The position numbers were made by a program, and so were the translations under genes. The notes below the pieces were generated by a model. The model was not told where the DNA came from. It ran no database searches and saw only the letters and a list, made by a program, of their open reading frames with translations. Shown here one piece after another: positions 1-4,732 of a stretch of DNA of 5,654 bases (its first letter is position 1; each line of letters begins with the position of its first letter). This stretch comes from Methanobacteriota archaeon (GTDB lineage: Archaea > JACRDV01): positions 1 to 5,654 of the forward strand of contig JACRDV010000020.1 in NCBI GenBank assembly GCA_024860865.1. Direction: 5' to 3'.

Positions 1-228
1 ATAGACATTCACTCAATTTCAGCCCTGTCAATTGAGAGCGTTCAATTGGCCAAAGGTGAGAAAAAACCAGTTAGAATTGAAATTGAAATGTCCGAGTCAG
101 CTGGAATTTTCCAGATTGGTGAATTATTGCAAAATAGAATTCAAAACTCAGGATTAAAAGATTTCATTGAAGTCTATGCAAAGGTAAAAGCAAGAGAGCG
201 AACAATATTACAGGAAGTCCATATTTAA
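1..228 (+). CDS. C-terminal part of an unrecognised protein (5' end outside window)
   Basis: The frame is open from the first base of the window to a TAA at 226-228, giving 75 visible residues, so this is most likely the 3' end of a longer gene. A TTG at 46 could be read as a start, but no Shine-Dalgarno site precedes it and the frame continues upstream with ordinary codons. The visible part alternates predicted strand (PVRIEIEM), helix (IFQIGELLQNRIQNSG) and charged strand (DFIEVYAKVKARERT), which suggests a small alpha/beta C-terminal domain. I see no membrane segment and no catalytic motif. It lies 38 bp upstream of the DNA ligase on the same strand, so co-transcription is possible, but I do not recognise the family and infer no function from position. 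I am fairly sure it is coding; its identity is unknown. Confidence 0.6.
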   Translation: MDIHSISALSIESVQLAKGEKKPVRIEIEMSESAGIFQIGELLQNRIQNSGLKDFIEVYAKVKARERTILQEVHI

Positions 229-266
229 TAAAACTAGGAATATTTTTCAATTTTTTTGGGCTAACT

Positions 267-1967
267 TTGCTTTATTCAAGTTTAGTTGAAGTTTTTCAGC
301 AATTTGAGTCAACAACTAGTCGAATCAGATTAACGGATATAGTAAGCAAATTATTTAAGGGAAGCCCCATCAATCTTTTGCCCGTTATAATTTACATGTT
401 GATTGGTAAAGTTTTTCCTTCTTGGGATTCAAGAAAGCTTGATGTAAGTGGATCTACTATTTTTGCTGCGCTTAAACAGGCCACAGGAGCAGATAATCCC
501 ACCATAATTAAAGCATTCAAGGAAACTGGTGATATAGGCTCAACTGCTGAGCTAATTTACAAAACTAAAAAACCAATTGCTCTGTTTTCAAAACAGCTAA
601 CTATTTCCGATGTTTATAATGGATTCGTAGATATTGCAAGAGTAACGGGCCCCGGTTCTCGTAAGAAAAAAGAGCGGATATTGTTAGGGTTGTTAAACTC
701 AGCCTCTTCATCTGAGGTAAAATACATTCTAAGAAACGTTATTGGCGATATGCGCCATGGAGTAAACGAGGGGATTGTGGAAGAAGCTATAGCTAAGGCC
801 TTTCAAATTCCAGTTGATTTAGTGCAACGCAGTTATATGATAGCAAATGATCTAGGCTTAGTGGCTCAAGTTGCAAAAAATTCCGGAATAACTGGCCTTA
901 AACAGCTAAAACTTACAATAATGCGCCCAATAAAACCAATGCTAGCCCAGAGTGTATCCGATATTAAAGAGGCACTGTCTGAGATAAAGAAACCAGCATT
1001 TGAATGGAAACTCGATGGAGCAAGGGCTCAAATTCATAAGCAAAAAGATAAAATAAAAATTTTTAGCAGAGGAACAGAAGATATTACACAGGCTTTTCCT
1101 GAAATAGTCAAATCTCTAAAAGAGGGAATAGTTGCAAATGAAGCTATTCTAGAAGGAGAGATTGTTGCAATAGACCCATTGAATAGTAAACCGAGACCAT
1201 TTCAATTCGTTTTAAGAAGGTTTAGAAGGAAATATTCGGTTTCTGAACTTGAAAAAATAATTCCAGTAAAGCTCTACTTGTTTGACTTGCTTTACTTAAA
1301 CAGAAACTCGTTCCTAAATAAGCCCTTTACTGAGCGCAGAAATACATTAGAAAAAATCATAGTTCAAAACCCAAAGATAGAATTGACCAAGTTGGTTATA
1401 ACTAATGAAATATCTGTAGCTCAAACGATGTTCAATGAGGCCATAGAAATCGGGCATGAAGGGCTTATGATTAAAGATCCAAATGCTAGTTATATTCCAG
1501 GAATTCGTGGCAAAAAGATGTTAAAAGTTAAGGCAGCGCTTGAAACTCTCGATTTAGCGGTAATTGAGGCTGATTATGGCTACGGGAGGAAGCACAAATG
1601 GCTTTCAAGTTATGCGTTAGTAGCTATGGATGAAACATCAGGTAAGTTGGTGGCAGTTGGCAGAGTTTTTACAGGTTTATCTGATGAAGAGCTCGAAGAG
1701 ATCACAAAAAAGCTGAAAGAAATAGCAATTCAAGAGATTGGCAGGAGCGTTATAGTTAGACCAGAAATCGTTTTAGAAGTTGGCTTTGGTGAAATACAGA
1801 AAAGTCCAGTCTATGACTCCGGATTTGCGCTGAGATTCCCTAGGATAATCGCCATAAGAGAAGACCTAAGCTTGGAAGATATCGATTCGTTACAAAAAAT
1901 TAAAGAACTTTACAAAAGGCAAACAAAGGCTCAATCTGGCGCAATTAATCAAATTAAAACACCTTGA
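267..1967 (+). CDS. lig: ATP-dependent DNA ligase, archaeal type
   Basis: This enzyme seals nicks in duplex DNA through a ligase-adenylate intermediate, joining Okazaki fragments and finishing repair. Residues 1 to about 215 form the helical DNA-binding domain typical of archaeal and eukaryotic ligase I, including GDIGSTAE (88-95) and a conserved helix containing IGDMRHGVNEG (159-169). The adenylation domain follows: motif I is EWKLDGAR with catalytic Lys248, motif Ia is SRG (267-269), EGEIVAID is at 296-303, motif III is LYLFDLLYLN (336-345), motif IV is EGLMIKD (398-404) and motif V is MLKVK (418-422). Motif VI, in the OB-fold domain, is RFPRIIAIRED (523-533). All catalytic motifs are intact, and 566 residues is normal for archaeal ligases (about 560-600). 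The TTG start is chosen because LYSSLVEVFQQFESTTSR matches the family's N-terminus and no ATG or GTG lies just upstream. The Shine-Dalgarno site is weak. A TATA-like stretch near 221-231 may serve as its promoter. Confidence 0.96.
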   Translation: MLYSSLVEVFQQFESTTSRIRLTDIVSKLFKGSPINLLPVIIYMLIGKVFPSWDSRKLDVSGSTIFAALKQATGADNPTIIKAFKETGDIGSTAELIYKTKKPIALFSKQLTISDVYNGFVDIARVTGPGSRKKKERILLGLLNSASSSEVKYILRNVIGDMRHGVNEGIVEEAIAKAFQIPVDLVQRSYMIANDLGLVAQVAKNSGITGLKQLKLTIMRPIKPMLAQSVSDIKEALSEIKKPAFEWKLDGARAQIHKQKDKIKIFSRGTEDITQAFPEIVKSLKEGIVANEAILEGEIVAIDPLNSKPRPFQFVLRRFRRKYSVSELEKIIPVKLYLFDLLYLNRNSFLNKPFTERRNTLEKIIVQNPKIELTKLVITNEISVAQTMFNEAIEIGHEGLMIKDPNASYIPGIRGKKMLKVKAALETLDLAVIEADYGYGRKHKWLSSYALVAMDETSGKLVAVGRVFTGLSDEELEEITKKLKEIAIQEIGRSVIVRPEIVLEVGFGEIQKSPVYDSGFALRFPRIIAIREDLSLEDIDSLQKIKELYKRQTKAQSGAINQIKTP

Positions 1968-1971
1968 AAGG

Positions 1972-1980
1972 CTTTAAATA
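1972..1980 (+). promoter_or_regulatory. Candidate archaeal TATA box after the ligase gene
   Basis: CTTTAAATA, preceded by the purine-rich GAAAGG, looks like an archaeal BRE/TATA pair. It starts 5 bp after the ligase stop codon, and a start site about 26 bp from its centre would lie near 2002. No long ORF begins there. It could drive a small RNA through the hairpin at 2022-2044, or a long leader of rpoK. AT-rich DNA yields such matches by chance. Confidence 0.35.
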
Positions 1981-2021
1981 GAATTTTAGAATTAGAAACT
2001 TCAATTTCAGCTTCTTCAGAT

Positions 2022-2067
2022 GTTCAAACAAGAGAAGTTTGAATTTGAAAAGACCGAAGGGTTTTTA
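2022..2067 (+). terminator. Hairpin and T-rich tract downstream of ligase (candidate terminator)
   Basis: TTCAAAC (2023-2029) and GTTTGAA (2037-2043) form a perfect 7-bp inverted repeat around a 7-base loop, extendable by one G-U pair. A second short hairpin, AGACC (2051-2055) with GGTTT (2060-2064) around GAAG, runs directly into a T-rich tract. A structured element ending in T's fits transcription termination after the ligase gene, or the 3' end of a small RNA started at the element near 1972. The stems are short and AT-rich. Confidence 0.35.
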
Positions 2068-2140
2068 TTTAAGTTTTGAATATCTGACTACCCACGCTTA
2101 TGTTATTTTTGTTTAGTTAAACTTAGAATATGGTGATAAA

Positions 2141-2209
2141 ATGAGATTTGATGCTATTGTAACTAAAAAAGTATACAAATTTGGTTGCCTCTTCAATTTT
2201 AAAAAATAA
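2141..2209 (+). CDS. Possible 22-residue small ORF or leader peptide upstream of rpoK
   Basis: An ATG at 2141 opens 22 codons (MRFDAIVTKKVYKFGCLFNF, then KK) ending in TAA at 2207-2209. Its main support is a clear Shine-Dalgarno match, GGTGAT at 2132-2137, three bases before the ATG and of the same GGTG type used by neighbouring genes. The peptide is basic with a single cysteine, and I do not recognise it. It ends 41 bp before rpoK. It may be a real microprotein, a leader peptide, the remnant of a decayed gene, or chance. Confidence 0.3.
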   Translation: MRFDAIVTKKVYKFGCLFNFKK

Positions 2210-2240
2210 TTTCATGAAAATTCTCTTTTTTAAGATATTT

Positions 2241-2246
2241 AGGTGG
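2241..2246 (+). promoter_or_regulatory. Ribosome binding site of rpoK
   Basis: AGGTGG lies four bases before the GTG at 2251. It fixes that codon as the start, since no competing ATG in frame has a comparable site. Confidence 0.75.
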
Positions 2247-2250
2247 ACGA

Positions 2251-2478
2251 GTGTACCCTCCAAAAAAACTTACACGATTTGAAAGAGCGAGAATTATTGG
2301 AGCGCGAGCGCTTCAAATTTCATTGGGTGCGCCAGTTTTAGTAGATGTTCCTCCTGATATGACTACTCCAATTGAAATTGCACTGTATGAACTTAAAAAA
2401 GGAGTGATTCCAATAACAGTTATTCGCAAACATCCTAGTGGCAAAATTGAAATTGTCGATTTAAAAAACAAATTATAA
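2251..2478 (+). CDS. rpoK: DNA-directed RNA polymerase subunit K (Rpo6)
   Basis: This is the archaeal counterpart of eukaryotic Rpb6 and bacterial omega, a small cytoplasmic subunit that clamps the largest RNA polymerase subunit and supports enzyme assembly. The 75-residue product carries the family signature: [18 protein letters not shown] at residues 7-24, then GAPVLVD, the proline-threonine turn [10 protein letters not shown] (36-45) and the basic [14 protein letters not shown] end of the domain. Length is normal for archaeal Rpo6. The GTG start is supported by AGGTGG four bases upstream. It follows a 283-bp interval after ligase, so it probably has its own promoter, for instance the AT-rich TTTTAAAAAATAA near 2197-2209, though this is weak. 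A run of six T's at 2510-2515 may end its transcript before rps17e. Confidence 0.95.
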   Translation: MYPPKKLTRFERARIIGARALQISLGAPVLVDVPPDMTTPIEIALYELKKGVIPITVIRKHPSGKIEIVDLKNKL

Positions 2479-2509
2479 TTGAAATTTTAATAAAATACTT
2501 ATAAAATTA

Positions 2510-2515
2510 TTTTTT
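2510..2515 (+). terminator. T-tract after rpoK
   Basis: Six consecutive T's follow an AT-rich stretch 32 bp after the rpoK stop and precede the TATA box of rps17e. U-tracts alone can terminate archaeal transcription, but no hairpin is visible and the local base composition makes runs common. Confidence 0.25.
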
Positions 2516-2536
2516 GTTAGTATGTTTGTACATTAC

Positions 2537-2544
2537 TATATAAA
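2537..2544 (+). promoter_or_regulatory. TATA box of rps17e
   Basis: TATATAAA is a near-consensus archaeal TATA box. Its centre predicts a transcription start near 2567, immediately at the Shine-Dalgarno site and about 12 bases before the TTG start of rps17e. That implies a very short leader and makes rps17e the first gene of its own transcript. Confidence 0.6.
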
Positions 2545-2567
2545 CCTTGAGAATAAGCTAATTAATT

Positions 2568-2574
2568 GAGGTGG
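2568..2574 (+). promoter_or_regulatory. Ribosome binding site of rps17e
   Basis: GAGGTGG is a strong Shine-Dalgarno match four bases before the TTG at 2579. It settles the start on a TTG codon, which gives the conserved N-terminus MGRIR of eS17. Confidence 0.75.
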
Positions 2575-2578
2575 CAAT

Positions 2579-2797
2579 TTGGGTCGAATTAGACAATTGT
2601 TTATCAAGCGTGCAGCATCGGAAGTCTATGAAAAGTTTAGAGAACAATTTTCAGCTGATTTTGAAAATAATAAAAAAATACTTGCAGAAGTAGCAAAGAT
2701 TGATTCAAAGATGCTGAGAAATCGGATGGCTGGTTACATAACAAATTTAGTTAGGCTCAAGCAAAAAGGTGCTAGAGCAGTGGCACCTTCTGAATAA
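2579..2797 (+). CDS. rps17e: Small ribosomal subunit protein eS17 (S17e)
   Basis: This protein of the 30S subunit is shared by archaea and eukaryotes and absent from bacteria. The 72-residue product shows the family pattern: MGRIRQLFIKRAASEVYEKF at the N-terminus, an acidic FSADFENNKK segment (residues 24-33) and the conserved basic helix RNRMAGYITNL (47-57) that contacts rRNA in this family. Length fits archaeal members, which lack the eukaryotic extension. The TTG start is set by GAGGTGG at 2568-2574 and by the conserved MGRIR. It has its own TATA box at 2537-2544. The CBS-domain gene begins 15 bp after its stop, suggesting a two-gene transcript. Confidence 0.94.
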   Translation: MGRIRQLFIKRAASEVYEKFREQFSADFENNKKILAEVAKIDSKMLRNRMAGYITNLVRLKQKGARAVAPSE

Positions 2798-2812
2798 TTA
2801 GGTTTTTTTAAA

Positions 2813-3598
2813 ATGAAAACCAAAGAAATAATGACTCCCAATCCAGTTTCAATAAAAGCCGATGATGCTGCCACCAAGGCTCGTTCTTTGATGCGAATGG
2901 TTAACTATCGTGGATTACCTGTAGTCAATGATGCAAATAATTTAATTGGAGTTGTCACTCGCGGAGATTTACTCAAAATCACATCTACACGTTCTAATAT
3001 TCCAGTTCGTGGGATAATGTCATTACCCAATGTAACTTTAACACCCGAAATCGACCTTTTTGATGCGGCTAAAATTTTGTTTGAGAGCAATGTGAATCGA
3101 GCTTTTGTAGTTAAAAGCAACACAGAAAAAGAATTAGTTGGTGTTGTTAGTTCTTTTAATATTATTAAAGCATTTTTAAAACTTGAACTTAAACCAAAGA
3201 AAAAAACTGCAAAAGAAATAATGACAACCAAAGTTGTGATTGCTGATGCTGGAGAACCCATCTCAAAGGTTTGGGAGAAAATGGATGAATATGGCCATTC
3301 TGGGTTACCTGTCGTTAAGGATGGTAAATTGATTGGGATGATTACAAGGAAAGACATAATTGAAGCTGGTTGTATTAGAATTGAAAAAGAATCTGAACGG
3401 CGCGGTCGTTTGAAAACCCCTCCTAAGAAAATCGAACGCACAATGACTACACCGGCAATTACAGTAACTCCAAATACTCCAGTTGAGGAGATTGCGAAAA
3501 TTATGATTGAACGAGATATTGGTAGAATCCCAGTGGTAGAAAGAAATGAATTAGTTGGTATAGTAGCCCAAATGAATTTACTTCAGGCTTTTCTTTAG
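2813..3598 (+). CDS. Stand-alone protein with four CBS domains
   Basis: The 261-residue protein consists almost entirely of CBS repeats, which fold in pairs (Bateman modules) and commonly bind adenosine nucleotides or S-adenosylmethionine. The four repeats lie at about residues 6-58, 67-123, 135-188 and 209-261. Each opens with a form of IMT or IMS plus a Pro/Val turn, and repeats 1, 3 and 4 carry the GLPVV or RIPVV strand followed by LIGVVTRGDLL, LIGMITRKDII or LVGIVAQMNLL. There is no fused catalytic, DNA-binding or membrane domain, so it probably acts as a cytoplasmic ligand sensor for a partner not identifiable here. The ATG start follows rps17e by 15 bp with only a weak AGG upstream, consistent with co-transcription. 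A short hairpin and T-run follow at 3611-3633. The family assignment is firm; ligand and target are unknown. Confidence 0.92.
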   Translation: MKTKEIMTPNPVSIKADDAATKARSLMRMVNYRGLPVVNDANNLIGVVTRGDLLKITSTRSNIPVRGIMSLPNVTLTPEIDLFDAAKILFESNVNRAFVVKSNTEKELVGVVSSFNIIKAFLKLELKPKKKTAKEIMTTKVVIADAGEPISKVWEKMDEYGHSGLPVVKDGKLIGMITRKDIIEAGCIRIEKESERRGRLKTPPKKIERTMTTPAITVTPNTPVEEIAKIMIERDIGRIPVVERNELVGIVAQMNLLQAFL

Positions 3599-3610
3599 AT
3601 ATTCGCTAAC

Positions 3611-3633
3611 AATTCTTCGAATTTTGATTTTTT
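3611..3633 (+). terminator. Candidate terminator of the rps17e-CBS unit
   Basis: AATTC (3611-3615) and GAATT (3619-3623) form a small stem around TTC, followed by TTTGA and six T's (3628-3633). It lies in the 42-bp gap between the convergent CBS and tmk genes and reads as a terminator only on the plus strand. The stem is short and AT-rich. Confidence 0.35.
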
Positions 3634-3640
3634 GTTAATT

Positions 3641-4258
3641 TCAAACCAAAAATTTGTTGACGATTTTCCAGATAGCAGCATGAACATTTTTAACTGACTT
3701 TTCTCCATCAATAACTGCCCATTTGAACTTTCTTGATAACTTCAAATAAGCTTCTCTCACTTTAGTAAGGTAGTCTAGATCCATTTCATAAATGTCTCTA
3801 TTTTTCTGTTTTCTTTTATATGATGTCTGTGGTGATACGTCTATCACTATCGCTAAGTCTGCTCGGGGCAATCCTTTTTCTAAATTAAATAGCCATTGCA
3901 AACTTAAACCATGAGCGAGCCCATATGCCAAATTTGACTGACTGTATCTATCGATTATAACAATTTTTCCTTGATTAAGCCAGCTTTCTATATCTTCCTT
4001 CTTTTCCCACCTATTTGCTGCATATAACATATGTCTTAGCCTAAGATAATATGCCCTCTTACCTTGCAGAAAGGCTTCAATCTCTTTTCCAATTGGAGTG
4101 CTATAATCTGGAAAGGCTATTTTTTGAAATCTATATTTCTCATTTTCCAGTCTTTTAGCCAACAATTTTATTTGCGTTTCCTTGCCGGACTGATCTAAAC
4201 CTTCAAGTACGATAAGACTGCCTTTTATCTTCTTATTAATAGAGGATTTTTTTTTCAA
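3641..4258 (-). CDS. tmk: Thymidylate kinase (dTMP kinase)
   Basis: This enzyme phosphorylates dTMP to dTDP with ATP, a required step of dTTP synthesis. The 205-residue protein has the P-loop GLDQSGKET at residues 20-28 with Lys26, then FPDY (49-52), which belongs to the nucleotide-binding region, and the DRY motif (103-105) within IIDRYSQSNLAYG. VIDVSP (138-143) is followed by a basic lid with Arg149 and Arg154 before YEMD and KVREAYLKL. The second P-loop glycine of many bacterial enzymes is Gln23 here and no P-loop arginine is present, so a lid arginine probably does the catalytic work, as in type II enzymes (inference). The start is a TTG: the frame is open upstream to a TAG but has no ATG, GTG or TTG there, and a partial Shine-Dalgarno GGGGT lies five bases before. 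A lysine-rich tail precedes the conserved core. It follows the small gene at 4305-4607 by 46 bp on the same strand. Confidence 0.93.
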   Translation of the reverse strand: MKKKSSINKKIKGSLIVLEGLDQSGKETQIKLLAKRLENEKYRFQKIAFPDYSTPIGKEIEAFLQGKRAYYLRLRHMLYAANRWEKKEDIESWLNQGKIVIIDRYSQSNLAYGLAHGLSLQWLFNLEKGLPRADLAIVIDVSPQTSYKRKQKNRDIYEMDLDYLTKVREAYLKLSRKFKWAVIDGEKSVKNVHAAIWKIVNKFLV

Positions 4259-4304
4259 GTAATACCCCGAAGCAGCGGTATGGTCCTAGAGGAAGTTATT
4301 TTCG

Positions 4305-4607
4305 CTAATGTCGTGACAACTCCAGCACTTTCTTACCTTGGCTTTCATTTTTGCCAGAGGCTTTTGAAAGGTCAGAGAATAGCTCTTCCAGTTCCTTCAA
4401 ATAATCTTCGCACTCTACCGGAGACCTTATTCCTCCTTTTTCCTCTTTGGATAGCACTATTGACTCCGCCTCGCCTTTGCCAAGGTCGAGGTATTTCCTT
4501 ATCTTTCCGCATATCGTTTTTGAACTTATTTTTTCTTTTTTCCGTTTTCGATATATGAAGAGATAGTTTGGCAAAATCTTGAATATGTTAGCCAAAATTT
4601 GTCGCAT
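4305..4607 (-). CDS. Small charged protein of unknown function upstream of tmk
   Basis: I do not recognise this 100-residue ORF. The N-terminal third reads MRQILANIFKILPNYLFIYR, then a run of Lys/Arg. The rest is acidic and helical-looking, with IRKYLDLGKGEAESIVLSKE and VECEDYLKELEELFSDLSKA, and ends LELSRH. LGKGEAESIVLS faintly resembles part of some PIN-like toxin proteins, but the remaining motifs are absent and I do not make that call. A TATA-like element centred about 26 bp before this ATG would fit a leaderless transcript starting at 4607. The alternative is that translation begins at the ATG at 4621 in another frame and shifts -1 at 4535-4541, giving a 105-residue product. By my hand count, 4321-4500 is about 45% G+C, above neighbouring genes. 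It is the likely first gene of a unit with tmk, 46 bp downstream. Confidence 0.5.
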   Translation of the reverse strand: MRQILANIFKILPNYLFIYRKRKKEKISSKTICGKIRKYLDLGKGEAESIVLSKEEKGGIRSPVECEDYLKELEELFSDLSKASGKNESQGKKVLELSRH

Positions 4608-4621
4608 TGTTTTTTATCCAT
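4526..4621 (-). other. Alternative 31-codon N-terminal reading frame with A_AAA_AAG slippery site
   Basis: An ATG at 4621 opens MDKKQCDKFWLTYSRFCQ and continues to a TAA at 4526-4528, overlapping the start of the 4305-4607 ORF in a different frame. Just before the stop, the zero-frame codons GGA AAA AAG contain the heptamer A_AAA_AAG (4535-4541, read on the minus strand), the classic -1 slippery site of bacterial dnaX. A -1 shift there leads directly into the longer ORF at its Glu25. This could be a programmed frameshift, an indel in a poly-A run (real or a sequencing error), or chance. No Shine-Dalgarno site precedes the ATG. Confidence 0.3.
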
Positions 4622-4628
4622 GTTATAA

Positions 4629-4642
4629 GTATAAAATATTTA
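4629..4642 (-). promoter_or_regulatory. TATA-like promoter of the small gene-tmk unit
   Basis: Read on the minus strand this is TAAATATTTTATAC. The TTTTATAC part is centred about 26 bases before the ATG at 4607, the spacing expected for a leaderless archaeal transcript. It would drive the small gene and, through it, tmk. The stretch is AT-rich, so several registers are possible. Confidence 0.4.
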
Positions 4643-4684
4643 GCGAGGACCACTGCTCATGTTTCTACCATTAGATTATTAACT

Positions 4685-4696
4685 ATAACTAGTTAT
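4685..4696. repeat. 12-bp perfect palindrome in the divergent promoter region
   Basis: ATAACTAGTTAT is a perfect palindrome midway between the minus-strand unit and the UPF0282 gene, 48 bp before the latter's ATG and near its AT-rich promoter candidates. It could be an operator for a dimeric regulator. A palindrome of this size is expected about once or twice by chance in a window this long. Confidence 0.25.
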
Positions 4697-4720
4697 TAAA
4701 GCAACTTAATTCTGATAAAT

Positions 4721-4725
4721 AGGTG
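4721..4725 (+). promoter_or_regulatory. Ribosome binding site of the UPF0282 gene
   Basis: AGGTG lies seven bases before the ATG at 4733 and supports that start. The MVLAEIKIKPLAFESFGVRS beginning also fits the family. Confidence 0.65.
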
Positions 4726-4732
4726 TCAAATA

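Noticed and set aside
46-228. TTG at 46 as the start of a 60-residue gene
   Set aside because: The frame is open to the window edge, no ribosome site precedes the TTG, and a truncated longer gene is the simpler reading.
1686-1692. CTGATGA resembling a C box of a C/D guide RNA
   Set aside because: It lies inside the ligase coding region in frame with conserved protein, and I found no matching D box and terminal stem around it.
1968-2250. tRNA or CRISPR content in the longest interval
   Set aside because: No cloverleaf elements (T-loop or acceptor pairing) and no regularly spaced repeats are visible.
2905-3441. 178-codon minus-strand ORF opposite the CBS gene
   Set aside because: It is the antisense shadow of a gene with four clear CBS repeats. 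Its product is a low-complexity Ser/Thr/Leu/Ile mix with no family pattern and no ribosome site I could see.
4305-4420. Similarity of LGKGEAESIVLS to PIN-like toxin proteins
   Set aside because: Only a short segment resembles them. The acidic catalytic residues and the rest of the fold are not visible, and no antitoxin-like partner is adjacent; the neighbour is tmk.
4280-4558. 92-codon plus-strand ORF rich in Leu, Phe and Ser
   Set aside because: It lies opposite the Glu/Lys-rich small minus-strand gene, and its hydrophobic composition is what the complement of such codons gives. It has no Shine-Dalgarno site and no recognisable motif.
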